Shown in pieces: positions 7,700-16,667 of a stretch of DNA of 64,000 nucleotides (the first letter of the stretch is position 1; each line of letters begins with the position of its first letter). This DNA comes from Helicobacter vulpis (lineage in GTDB: Bacteria > Campylobacterota > Campylobacteria > Campylobacterales > Helicobacteraceae), in the NCBI RefSeq assembly GCF_003660395.1, contig NZ_QXQT01000004.1, positions 39,273-103,272 of the forward strand, in the 5' to 3' direction. The notes under the pieces are model-generated. The model saw nothing but the letters and a program-made list of their open reading frames with translations, was not told the origin of the DNA and did not search any database. The translations under genes were made by a program, and so were the position numbers.

Positions 7700-10063
7700 A
7701 TGCCAACTAATAAAGGAACCCATGTAGAGGCCCACAAACACCCCCATGCCCACAGCCACCACAGCCACTCCCATACAAAAAAAGAATTGAGCGCGGAGGA
7801 ACAAGCATGGGTGGATGATTTTATGAACGAAACCACCCTCTTTTTAGGCCCTGATCCAAAAATCATGCGCCACCACTCCATTGCCAAGCGCACGCCCCTA
7901 GAAGAAGAAGTGCTTAAAAAAGGAGGCAATCCCTTGCTTTACGATCGGATTCGCCGCCGACTGAGCGGGTCGCTCGATGAAGCCTTTGAGATGTGTGAGA
8001 GCATGGGGGCAGCCCCGGGGGCCAAATGGGCGGATTTGTCCGTAGCGGTCTATACAGCAAGCGGGGATGTGTGCTACATGTCCAACCGTGGGGTGATCGC
8101 CTTTGCGGCTGTCTTGCACCATCCTATTCGCTATATCATGAAATATTGGAAGGACGAACCCACCGTGGGGATTCATCCCGGGGATGGTTTCTTCCACAAT
8201 GACGCGCGCTTTGGGTGCGTGCACAACACGGATCAATCCATGCTCACCCCGGTGATTAGAAATGGTGAGATCATCGCTTGGGTGGGCGCGACCATTCACG
8301 AGGGCGAAAATGGGGCGTGTGAGCCCGGGGGGATGCCTTCAGGCTCAGAAACCCCCTTTGATGATGGTCTGCGCGGGAGTCCGATGAAGATCGTCGAGCG
8401 GGGCAAATTGCGCCGCGACTTGTTAACTTTCTTACAGCACTCCACGCGCGATCCAAAGCTGATGCTGGCTGACATTAAGGTCAAAATGGGGGCGGTGCGC
8501 CGAGTCATGGACATTGTGGATCGCATGATCGATGAGTACGGGATTGACGCCTTTGTGGGGGCGATTCGCATGACCGTGGAGGATGTAGAAAATGAAGTGC
8601 GCCGCCGCATTGCCGCTATGCCCGATGGCATGGTGACCGTGGAGCAATTTGTCGACTCCACGCTCAAAGAAAATATCTTGATCAAGTTCGCTTGTAAAAT
8701 CACAGTCAAGGGCGATCACATGACCGTGGATTTGAGGGGCTCGGGCAAAGAGATCATCAACCGCGCCATCAATTCGCCCCTAGCTTCTACCAAGGCCTTT
8801 TTCGCCCAAGCGATCTTAAACCACTGGTGGCCCGACTTGCCCCGCTCCACGGGCGCGCTCTCTCCCATTGAGATCATCTCAGATGAAGGCACTTGGGGGG
8901 ATTGCTCTTATGACGCGCCCAATGGGCAGAACTTGCAAGCTTCTTTTAGGGCGTTTAGCGCGTTGCAAATCGCTTATGCTAAATTGCAATTCTCCATGCA
9001 CACCAAGTACGCCAATGTCCTAGCCCCTTGGTTTAACCAGATCAACGACTTTTTATGGGGCGGGGAAACCCAACATGGCGAACAGGTGGGCAATCTGTGC
9101 GCGGACTTGAATGGCATGGGCGGGGGGGCAAAAGCCTTTAGAGATGGCGAGGACGCGGTCGCCCCGCTTTTCTGTGCGATGGCAGACATTGGCGAACAAG
9201 AGGTGATGGAAGAGGAAGTGCCCTTTTTGCAATTAGTCAGCAAGCGCGTGGTGCGCGACAACCAAGGCTTTGGCAAGTACCGAGGGGGCATGGGCTATGA
9301 AATGATTGTCGCCGCACGCAACACGCCGGAATGGGGCTTTATGACCGTTACCTCTGGGGCGAAGTTTTCTAGTGTCCCCGGACTCTTTGGGGGCTATGGG
9401 TGTGCGACTTACCCCTTAGCGATGGTCAAGGGGATCAATATCTTTGAGATCATCAAGAAAAATCCCGAAGAGTTTGACCTGTCTATGGAGCGGGTGATGA
9501 ATGAACGCCCCTTTAAGGGCGGGGTTTATACCACCTACCACATGGGCTTGCAATTTGACCGCTCCCAAGAGGGCGAATTGTATATGATCGCCCAAGGCTG
9601 TGGGGGCGGCTATGGAGATGTGTTGGAGCGCGACCCTGAGATGGTCATGGAGGATTTGCAAATTGGGCGCATTTCTGAGCATGTCGCCTCCAACATCTAT
9701 AAGGTGGTTTGGAATAAAGAAACCTTTGTGGTGGATGTGGAGGCCACGAACAAATTGCGCGCCGATGAGCGCAAAGCGCGCCTCAAAAGGGGCTTGCCCT
9801 ATGACGAGTTTGTCAAAAAGCATGTCAAGGACGAGCCACCCAAAGACCTTTACTATTATGGCTCTTGGGGTGAGGAGAACCCAGAAGAGTTGATCGCCAC
9901 CGTGTGGGATCACCACGGGCCCAAACGCATTAAAGGCAAGCTTAAAGACATCCCCCTAGTGGTGATGCCTAATCGCCATGTGGTCAAGATCGCGCAATTA
10001 GAAAAGCGCGTAGAGGAATTAGAGATCAAGTACGAGGGGGGGGTAAAACCCAAGTTGGTTTAG
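7700..10063 (+). CDS. acxB: Acetone carboxylase alpha subunit (HyuB family) with His-rich N-terminus
   Basis: 787 residues of the hydantoinase B family, the large subunit that holds the metal centre and carboxylation site in acetone carboxylase. The match runs the whole length: a segment near the middle keeps EGGENGACEPGG-type features, and NGMGGGAKAFRDGEDA and GCGGGYGD occur later. Residues 7-26 form a histidine-rich stretch with nine His in about twenty residues, alternating with Ser, Ala and Pro. This is unlike the rest of the protein and suggests metal binding. It is the last gene of the operon and is followed at once by a strong hairpin. Confidence 0.92.
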   Translation: MPTNKGTHVEAHKHPHAHSHHSHSHTKKELSAEEQAWVDDFMNETTLFLGPDPKIMRHHSIAKRTPLEEEVLKKGGNPLLYDRIRRRLSGSLDEAFEMCESMGAAPGAKWADLSVAVYTASGDVCYMSNRGVIAFAAVLHHPIRYIMKYWKDEPTVGIHPGDGFFHNDARFGCVHNTDQSMLTPVIRNGEIIAWVGATIHEGENGACEPGGMPSGSETPFDDGLRGSPMKIVERGKLRRDLLTFLQHSTRDPKLMLADIKVKMGAVRRVMDIVDRMIDEYGIDAFVGAIRMTVEDVENEVRRRIAAMPDGMVTVEQFVDSTLKENILIKFACKITVKGDHMTVDLRGSGKEIINRAINSPLASTKAFFAQAILNHWWPDLPRSTGALSPIEIISDEGTWGDCSYDAPNGQNLQASFRAFSALQIAYAKLQFSMHTKYANVLAPWFNQINDFLWGGETQHGEQVGNLCADLNGMGGGAKAFRDGEDAVAPLFCAMADIGEQEVMEEEVPFLQLVSKRVVRDNQGFGKYRGGMGYEMIVAARNTPEWGFMTVTSGAKFSSVPGLFGGYGCATYPLAMVKGINIFEIIKKNPEEFDLSMERVMNERPFKGGVYTTYHMGLQFDRSQEGELYMIAQGCGGGYGDVLERDPEMVMEDLQIGRISEHVASNIYKVVWNKETFVVDVEATNKLRADERKARLKRGLPYDEFVKKHVKDEPPKDLYYYGSWGEENPEELIATVWDHHGPKRIKGKLKDIPLVVMPNRHVVKIAQLEKRVEELEIKYEGGVKPKLV

Positions 10064-10067
10064 CCCA

Positions 10068-10096
10068 GTTTAACCCCGCTTCAAGCGGGGCTAAAC
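10068..10096 (+). terminator. Hairpin terminator after acxB
   Basis: An inverted repeat with a CCCCGCTT/AAGCGGGG core and flanking TTTA/TAAA pairs, loop TCA. It starts 5 bases after the acxB stop and overlaps the last bases of the convergent gene. A short T run follows about 8 bases later on the plus strand. It may serve both directions. Confidence 0.65.
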
Positions 10097-12274
10097 CCCT
10101 AAGTTTTTTAACACCCGATCAAAAGAACTAAATACATTGCTTAGATCGATAGGATAACTCTCCTTACCAATGTGAATCGTTTTATTTTGGCTATCTGCAC
10201 AAACGCGTTTGTTATGGATTTTAAAGTGGGTGCTTTTGGGGTAGTTTTTCTCTTTATTGTCATTAATGTATGGACTGAGCCCAGCAATATTTTTTTCTTG
10301 GCAATAGAGATAAAAGCCAAAGCCTAGTAAATCAAGAGCCGTGCTGTAAAAAAGCTTTGTCCCATTGCAAAGAAATACCCTTATCATCACGCTATCACGC
10401 CATTCAAAAGCGATTCTACGGCTTCTTGGGGCAATGTCTTTTTTGGCATTCACAAATTCAAATAACCCTTTTTGTTTGATCAAAAGCTGATCCCACCACC
10501 CCCTCTGTAAAAATGCGTTGCTGTTGGTGTAGTCCTTCCAAAAATTACGCATTTTCTTTTCTAAGTCCCCCGCTCCGCTCAATTTATCCAAGAATGTTTT
10601 AAAGTAGGGGAGTCCCGTATTGAAACTTCCCTCTAAAAGATCATGGATTGCCTCGCGATCTAAAAAGTGCTGGGTGGGGTTGTTGCCATAAAAGTAGTTG
10701 GTGTAATAAAAGCTATAATTCCCCACACATAAAAACGCCCTTTGGAATAGGGCGAAGTGTTGGTCTAAAAAATCCTCATTATAAATTTGCATGGTGAGCG
10801 TGGCGTATTGTTGGAACTTCTCTAGGTTGGGAGAGTTGTAGTTAGAGTTTTTGTTAAATGTGGCTTTTTCATCAAAATGCGCATCGCTAAAGTTAAGCAA
10901 AAAATCCACCCAACCACGCAAAAATTCATGATCGCTGGTTGCATTGAGGATTGCCTCCCACCCTTGCTTAGTTTGGCGATCTTGTAAGATCAGGCGGGCT
11001 TTGCGCACTTCAAGGGCGTAAATGCCAGAGTGGAAGTTATGGGTGGGGTTTTGGTCTAAAAAGTGGTAAATATCCTGCGCCCCGGGGGCGATAAAACTGA
11101 ACAATTGCCCAAAACTCTTAAGGTTTGTAGGGTCGCCCAAGCGGTGGTTTTCAATGAAATGCTTACACACCCGCCAATAATCTTGGAAGGCTTTTTGACT
11201 AGGCTTTGGGCAGTGCTTGGCTAAAGCCAACAAAGCAAAGAAGTAAGCGATCTTTTTATATTCTAAAATCCCATACTCCACCCTGCCTTCTTCTGTCCTT
11301 AAATGGAAAAACGCGGCGTTGATATTGAAAAAATCCTGGGCATGATGGATTACTAGCAAATCCATCGCGTGATCTAAGGTTTGGATGTGTTGCAACTCTT
11401 GCAAGGGCGCGTAAAACGCATTGATGGGCTTATTGGGGTTGATAGCTTCGCTGATGTCTTCTCTAGTGCTCTTGCTCTCCAAACTGAAAAAGACATTGGC
11501 GTAATGCAAAAAACACAAGCCCCGATTGTCTAAATTATTAGGCTTCCCCTCAAAAAAATAATCGCTCCATTTATTATCTATACTTTCTAGTAGGCTAGCT
11601 GGTATATTTTGCTTGGCTTCCATAAAGGCTTTTAGGTTTTCGTAGGCACTAAGTTGTCTGCCTCGGGCGTTCATCTTAATGTACAGTTCCTCGCCCAATT
11701 TAAAGTCTTCCATGTCAAAGACAGTAAAGGTGATGCACTCCAAGTGTTCTAGGGTGATGTTGGGGCATTCTTTATATTGCGCATGGATTAAATCTAGCAT
11801 GCGCAACATGGCCTTAACGGTGGGGTCGTTGTCTGAATCGTCTTTCCCTACAATAATTCCTCCCATATTTTTAATGGTTTGGCTGGGAGTTTGGTCATCA
11901 AGCTTGAAATCTTTCTTGATAAGGTTTTGGCAAAAATCCTTAGAGCCAAGACGGGTAGCGTAAGTGAATTTGGCAAGCAAGGCGCGCACCCCATTTAGTT
12001 GATTGGCTCTCTTGCAGCAATAAAAATACAAGAGCCAAAGCGTGGTTAAGCGTTGTTGCCCATCAATGGGGATAAAACAAGTCTGTTCTTTATAGCCATA
12101 AATAAAATCTAGGTGCAAGTCTTGCCCTGTTTGCAAGGTGTTAAAGAGAACTTCTAAAAAGGCGTTGGCGGTGCTCTCTTGACTCTTGCGCCCTTGTGCG
12201 TAGTCTCTTTGCAACATGGGAACTTTGACTGCCTTGTAAGTTTGTAAAAATGTTTTAAGAGAAAAGACTTGCAT
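10091..12274 (-). CDS. DUF262 protein B (727 aa), possible defence nuclease partner
   Basis: The N-terminal third is a DUF262 (ParB/GmrS-like) domain: LQRDYAQGR at residues 21-29, DGQQRLTT at 71-78 and the later MNARGRQLSAYENLKAF segment are its three signature blocks. The QRDYAQG form marks a separate branch from the upstream neighbour. The C-terminal ~450 residues resemble nothing I recognise and show no clear HNH motif. Its ATG overlaps the stop of the upstream DUF262 gene (TAATG), implying translational coupling. DUF262 proteins include modification-dependent restriction enzymes and phosphorothioate sensors. Function here is inferred from family only. Confidence 0.82.
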   Translation of the reverse strand: MQVFSLKTFLQTYKAVKVPMLQRDYAQGRKSQESTANAFLEVLFNTLQTGQDLHLDFIYGYKEQTCFIPIDGQQRLTTLWLLYFYCCKRANQLNGVRALLAKFTYATRLGSKDFCQNLIKKDFKLDDQTPSQTIKNMGGIIVGKDDSDNDPTVKAMLRMLDLIHAQYKECPNITLEHLECITFTVFDMEDFKLGEELYIKMNARGRQLSAYENLKAFMEAKQNIPASLLESIDNKWSDYFFEGKPNNLDNRGLCFLHYANVFFSLESKSTREDISEAINPNKPINAFYAPLQELQHIQTLDHAMDLLVIHHAQDFFNINAAFFHLRTEEGRVEYGILEYKKIAYFFALLALAKHCPKPSQKAFQDYWRVCKHFIENHRLGDPTNLKSFGQLFSFIAPGAQDIYHFLDQNPTHNFHSGIYALEVRKARLILQDRQTKQGWEAILNATSDHEFLRGWVDFLLNFSDAHFDEKATFNKNSNYNSPNLEKFQQYATLTMQIYNEDFLDQHFALFQRAFLCVGNYSFYYTNYFYGNNPTQHFLDREAIHDLLEGSFNTGLPYFKTFLDKLSGAGDLEKKMRNFWKDYTNSNAFLQRGWWDQLLIKQKGLFEFVNAKKDIAPRSRRIAFEWRDSVMIRVFLCNGTKLFYSTALDLLGFGFYLYCQEKNIAGLSPYINDNKEKNYPKSTHFKIHNKRVCADSQNKTIHIGKESYPIDLSNVFSSFDRVLKNLGV

Positions 12275-13992
12275 TAGACCTCCAAATACTTGTGAAGATA
12301 TTTTTTAATTTCTTCCAAGTAGTCTTTTTGATCGGCTCTAGTGAAGACATTGGGGTTGTCTTTTTCCTTAGAAAACTCTTTGTTAAAGACCCTTTGGGTA
12401 GTGATGGGGATTAATCTATCTTGTTTCTGCAGTTCTTGGATTTCTGCGCGCTTGTGGCTGAAAATTAAATTGCCTATTTGGCTATTGGCGCGTCTGTCTA
12501 GCAGAGTGAGGTTAGAAATGCGGTGTAAATTCTCATCATCTTCAAAATTTTGATCAATGCGCTTAAACAAGACCTCTAAATCTAAATTTTTTAAAGAAGT
12601 GTTTTTAAGTTGCTCTAAAGTCCCTTGGATTTCTTTTTTGAGCTCTGAATCATCCTCTATATGTTTTTTCACCTCTTCAAGCCATGCAACCACCTCATCT
12701 TTTTGCTCTTGAGCAATGTTCTTAGCAATGCTTTGGGAGTTTTGTGCGTAAATGTGTTCTAAACTCCATCTCTCCAAAACAAAGCGGTTAAATCTAAAAC
12801 ACTCCGCCATTTGCTGATCAATGAGGTATGCTAAATTAAAGAGTACAAGCAGAGTTTGCAATTTCCTCTTATCGCTAGAATATTGCAGATCTTCTATCTC
12901 CCTCATCTCGCCTTTCTTTTTTTGCAAACATGCACGGGCTCTCCTTTTCGCTTCTGCAAATAAAAATGCAGCAAACCTATCGTTATAGCTATCTTCTAGC
13001 CATGTTTTATAGATTGCGTAAATATCTGCTCCCTCCAATATCAAAAACCCTAGATGATGGAAAATCTCCCGGTCTGGTTTGTTTTTAGACGCAAAGCCAG
13101 AAAGGGTGGCTATAGCATCTTTGAGCCGATCCCACTCCTCTTCTATGCCCTCTTGACCTTTTTCTTGGTAAATATGGTAAAAATGTTCCAACAAATAGCG
13201 ATCCTTGCCCGTTGGTTTAACAATGGCTTTTAAATAAATTTCTATTCTCTGGATGTCATCACGCAAAAATCCATCTTTTAAGATGTCTTTTTCATGGACA
13301 GGGCTCAAAACACAGTAGATGAAATCCTGCTCGGCGCGGGTTGTCTTTTCGCAATGATACCAAGCTTGTGATCTCTCTATAAGCGTATTTACATCCTCAC
13401 CTAAATCCTTACTTAAAAATAAGGCTTTGATGATTTCTGTTTCCATTAAAGGGATTTTACCACTATTGAGTCGTCTAAAAACCTCATTTTCATCATCCTG
13501 TGTTTCATACCAAAGCACCACACACTCATCGAGCAAAGTTTTTAGGAAGGCTTGCTTATCTTGTTCTTTTTCCTTAAAGAACTTTTGGATGGTTTGGTAA
13601 GCCTTGACAAAATGGTAAAAATCAATATTATCTTTTTGATCGGGATTTTCATGAGCAATATTTTCTAAAAACTCCGCGCTCTGCGGGCGGGTTTGGTAGG
13701 CGATTTTAAAGTGGCTTCTGCCTTCTAAAAACTCAATGATCAAAAAGATCGTGGTTAGGCGTTGTTGCCCATCGATCACGCGAAACCTATCTCCCTCTTT
13801 TTGCACCACTACAGGTTGCAAGCAATAAAACTTTGCACCCTTGGGGTTATCCTTAAAATCCTTAATGTCTTGCAATAAATCCCCCACCTCCTGATCTGTC
13901 CAGCGATACCCTCTTTGGTAACTGGGGACGAAAAAATTAAGATTAGCCAGCTGTTCAATGGAGCGCAAATTCTCAGTATTGCCTGTTGGCAT
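12274..13992 (-). CDS. DUF262 + DUF1524 protein A (572 aa), GmrSD-like
   Basis: An N-terminal DUF262 domain shows VPSYQRGYRW at 22-31, DGQQRLTT around 74-81 and FRRLNSGKIPL further on. A C-terminal DUF1524 HNH-type domain shows LEHIYAQ (the family norm is HIxP) and NLTLLDRRANSQIGN. This is the two-domain layout of GmrSD-type type IV restriction enzymes, where DUF262 binds and hydrolyses NTP and DUF1524 cuts DNA. An AAAGGA site precedes the ATG. It starts 16 bases after carA on the same strand and overlaps protein B. The loss of the HIxP proline leaves nuclease activity uncertain. Confidence 0.85.
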   Translation of the reverse strand: MPTGNTENLRSIEQLANLNFFVPSYQRGYRWTDQEVGDLLQDIKDFKDNPKGAKFYCLQPVVVQKEGDRFRVIDGQQRLTTIFLIIEFLEGRSHFKIAYQTRPQSAEFLENIAHENPDQKDNIDFYHFVKAYQTIQKFFKEKEQDKQAFLKTLLDECVVLWYETQDDENEVFRRLNSGKIPLMETEIIKALFLSKDLGEDVNTLIERSQAWYHCEKTTRAEQDFIYCVLSPVHEKDILKDGFLRDDIQRIEIYLKAIVKPTGKDRYLLEHFYHIYQEKGQEGIEEEWDRLKDAIATLSGFASKNKPDREIFHHLGFLILEGADIYAIYKTWLEDSYNDRFAAFLFAEAKRRARACLQKKKGEMREIEDLQYSSDKRKLQTLLVLFNLAYLIDQQMAECFRFNRFVLERWSLEHIYAQNSQSIAKNIAQEQKDEVVAWLEEVKKHIEDDSELKKEIQGTLEQLKNTSLKNLDLEVLFKRIDQNFEDDENLHRISNLTLLDRRANSQIGNLIFSHKRAEIQELQKQDRLIPITTQRVFNKEFSKEKDNPNVFTRADQKDYLEEIKKYLHKYLEV

Positions 13993-14008
13993 AGTTATCC
14001 TTTACAGC

Positions 14009-15127
14009 TTAATTTGCCAGCACGAGACGGGCGAATTCTTGGAAAATATAATTCCCATCGCTAGGCCCTGGCCCGGCCTCAGGGTGGTGTTGCACGGAGA
14101 GAATGGGGTGATTGTGGTAGGCCAAGCCCTCAATCGTGCCATCAAAGAGATTAGTATGCGTGATTGTGGCAATACGCGTGATGCTCTCTGGCACGCAATA
14201 ATTATGGTTTTGTGCGCTGATCTCAATGCGCCCTGTGGCATGGTTTAGCACGGGGTGGTTGCTCCCATGATGGCCAAATTTGAGTTTATAAGTGGAGTAA
14301 CCATGCGCTAAACTTAAAAGCTGGTGGCCTAGACAAATTCCACATAAAGGAACGCGCGCCTCAACGAGACGGGCGATCTGGACAGTCGCTTCCTTGAGTT
14401 TGAGCGGATCGCCCGGCCCATTAGAGAGCAAGACCCCCTTGATCTCCCCGCGCTTGTAATCCTCCAACAACGCACCAGCCTTACTCTCATGTCCATAGAG
14501 GCGCACGCCTAGACCCACTGCGCTTAAGTGGCGTAAGATACTGCGCTTGACTCCAAAATCTAGCACCCCGATAATGGCTTGGGCGCGTTCTGAAGGCTGG
14601 TAATCTAGGATGTCAAAATTATAGCGTCCTTGAGTGGGAGGAGTAGCCTTGTTAGAAACCATGGGAATGACATTTATATCGCGCAAAGGGGGCGCGTTGT
14701 GTAAAATTTTTGCCAGTACACTTTTCTCCACAGGAGTACTGGAGATGGCTGCCTGCATCGCCCCCTCATCGCGCAACATCCCCACCAGTGCGCGCGTATC
14801 CACCCCGCAAATCCCAAGTACTCCCCTAGCTTGTAACCACGCCCCTAGACTCTCTTGGGCTCTAAAATTAGAATAACGCGTGGGGGTGTGGCGCACCAAA
14901 ACCCCTAAGCAACAGCTAGAAGACTCGTAATCCTGTCTATTCACACCCACGATGCCCACCTCTGGGGCACTAAAAACCACAAATTGTCCGTAGTAACTTG
15001 GATCGCTGATGATCTCCTCATACCCGCTCATCGCTGTGTTAAAAACCGCTTCCCCAACAACAACCCCCTCAGCCCCAAAACTTTGTGCCTCTAGGAATAC
15101 TCCATTTTCAAATAGGATAGATGCCAT
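14009..15127 (-). CDS. carA: Carbamoyl-phosphate synthase small subunit
   Basis: 372 residues. This is the glutaminase subunit that supplies ammonia to CarB for pyrimidine and arginine synthesis. A CPSase small-chain N-terminal domain is followed by a class I glutamine amidotransferase domain with catalytic Cys in CGICLGHQLL (about residue 263) and the HHPEAGPGP His/Glu motif near the C-terminus. The ATG at 15127 overlaps the stop of the upstream DUF507 gene (TGATG). A GTG one codon earlier is less likely. The carA/DUF507 pairing is the same as HP1237/HP1236 in H. pylori. Confidence 0.96.
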   Translation of the reverse strand: MASILFENGVFLEAQSFGAEGVVVGEAVFNTAMSGYEEIISDPSYYGQFVVFSAPEVGIVGVNRQDYESSSCCLGVLVRHTPTRYSNFRAQESLGAWLQARGVLGICGVDTRALVGMLRDEGAMQAAISSTPVEKSVLAKILHNAPPLRDINVIPMVSNKATPPTQGRYNFDILDYQPSERAQAIIGVLDFGVKRSILRHLSAVGLGVRLYGHESKAGALLEDYKRGEIKGVLLSNGPGDPLKLKEATVQIARLVEARVPLCGICLGHQLLSLAHGYSTYKLKFGHHGSNHPVLNHATGRIEISAQNHNYCVPESITRIATITHTNLFDGTIEGLAYHNHPILSVQHHPEAGPGPSDGNYIFQEFARLVLAN

Positions 15128-15678
15128 CACAAAAAGCCCTTGCGGCGCAATTCTTCTTCATACATGCGTTCGAATACCAACTCATAAGCATCGCTACCTA
15201 CGGGTAATTTACGTTTGTAATGTTTGATCTTCTCGGCCACCTCTAGCTCAATGCTCTCATAGAGTTTGGCATACGTGTCCATAGACCTGAAAATCACATT
15301 GCGAATGCGGTTTTCAGAGACAGAGAACATGATGAGATCGGCCTCCAAGATGTCCTCTAAGATCGCGTGCGAAAGGGCGTTACAACGATCCTCCCAACCC
15401 AGCACAAATTCCGCCTTTATAGCTAATTTTTTTTTGATTTGCCAAAATAAATGCCTCTCATCAATACGCATAAATTCAATTTCATCTAGATGATCCTCTA
15501 AAAGTTCGCGGGCGCGTTCATCTAGGCGCGCCTCTTGGGCAATATTCTCTTGCAATGTGCGCTCGATGATCTGAGTGAGTTCCTCAAGCGTCCCTTTTAA
15601 CTCCAGCAAGGGTGAGCGCACTAAATCTTGGGCTATTTTAGAAATCATGTAGCCGACATGGTTAGGTTTTAATCTCAT
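15127..15678 (-). CDS. DUF507 family protein
   Basis: A 183-residue soluble, charged, helical protein of the DUF507 family, found in epsilonproteobacteria and Aquificae. MRLKPNHVGYMISKIAQDL at the N-terminus is the conserved start. An in-frame ATG three codons earlier is possible, but a GAGG site about 9 bases before the chosen ATG favours this one. No catalytic motif is visible and its function is unknown. It is coupled to carA by a TGATG overlap. Confidence 0.8.
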   Translation of the reverse strand: MRLKPNHVGYMISKIAQDLVRSPLLELKGTLEELTQIIERTLQENIAQEARLDERARELLEDHLDEIEFMRIDERHLFWQIKKKLAIKAEFVLGWEDRCNALSHAILEDILEADLIMFSVSENRIRNVIFRSMDTYAKLYESIELEVAEKIKHYKRKLPVGSDAYELVFERMYEEELRRKGFL

Positions 15679-15881
15679 CTGCGCCATCCTCAAAATTAGG
15701 TGTTGATTCTAATGGATTTTTACTCAAAAATCACTAAAGTAACGTATCTTCCGCTATATTGATGCATGCAAGTCTTTCTTATTTTAAGAACGAGGGGGGC
15801 TTTTTTTAGCGTACTGAGATTTTTTGCGCCTCCAAAATACTCACATTCCCCTTAAGTCGCCCCCCCTAAGCTTTCTTACTC

Positions 15882-16102
15882 TATAATGCAGCTTTGCCAA
15901 AGTTAAAGCACTCAAAAGAGCTTAAACTCCAAGCGCAACGATCTTTGACATCCAAGCAAGAGAGTCTTGTAGCCAAGTTTGTTTTTGTTTTGTTTTGGCT
16001 TTAAGGACTCTAGTTTTGACACAACTTGTCTAATAGAGTAACTTAATTTTGTGGCGTGGAGAAATCCACAACACAAGAGCCAGTTTGGGATTTAAACTTA
16101 AC
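15882..16102 (+). promoter_or_regulatory. rRNA-type promoter and 16S leader
   Basis: TATAAT at 15882-15887 starts a 215-base leader that runs into the 16S start sequence. The leader holds a GTGGA-GAAA-TCCAC hairpin around 16058-16071, the kind of element found before rRNA genes. Because the 16S gene is cut after about 88 bases, this looks like a live promoter driving a truncated transcript. The stretch 15694-15881 upstream has no gene I can recognise. Confidence 0.5.
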
Positions 16103-16190
<88 letters not shown>

Positions 16191-16327
16191 TTGTTGAGTT
16201 GACCTCCAACTCTTTCAATGTTTAATATGAAATATAAGATTAATATAATTACGATGATGGGTTCCTTGCAACATATCTAGTGTCGCAAGCGTTCTTTGAC
16301 TTTCCAAACATCTAACAAGAGGATAAG

Positions 16328-16543
16328 ATGGAATATAAAGCTCGTTATAAGAGATACCATCGAGAAGGGTATCGCTACACCAAGCGTAGATCGCCTTGAT
16401 CAAAGCTAACTAAAATGTTACGCAAGCGTGGTGTTATTAAGCGACAGAAGTCATCTAGACTCGACAATGTCTTAGATGTTATTGACAAAGGTTATACCAT
16501 CTATAAGGTCATAAAGCCCTTTTATCAATATACAGAGATCTAA
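16328..16543 (+). other. Small basic reading frame interrupted by one TGA
   Basis: From an ATG at 16328 with a nearby AGAGGA site the frame reads 23 residues rich in Arg, Lys and Tyr (MEYKARYKRYHREGYRYTKR...). It then meets a single TGA at about 16397-16399 and continues in the same frame through an ATG at 16415 for another 42 residues to TAA at 16543. The product would be small and very basic. I do not recognise the family. Its place between a 16S fragment and a plasmid Rep remnant suggests mobile-element debris. Confidence 0.3.
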
Positions 16544-16667
16544 GAAACAACTCGCCGTCGAGTCTTGTCTTGACTTTGTTTGTGGCTTAAGAAATCGGCA
16601 TTAATGATGCCCGGCTACCAATGAGTTTATCTTGGTGGCTTGCAAAGTTATAAACTTACCACAAAGG

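Noticed and set aside
15945..15950. Perfect TTGACA -35 in the 16S leader
   Set aside because: No -10 hexamer at 16-18 bases downstream (TGTAGC there). The TATAAT upstream is the better promoter.
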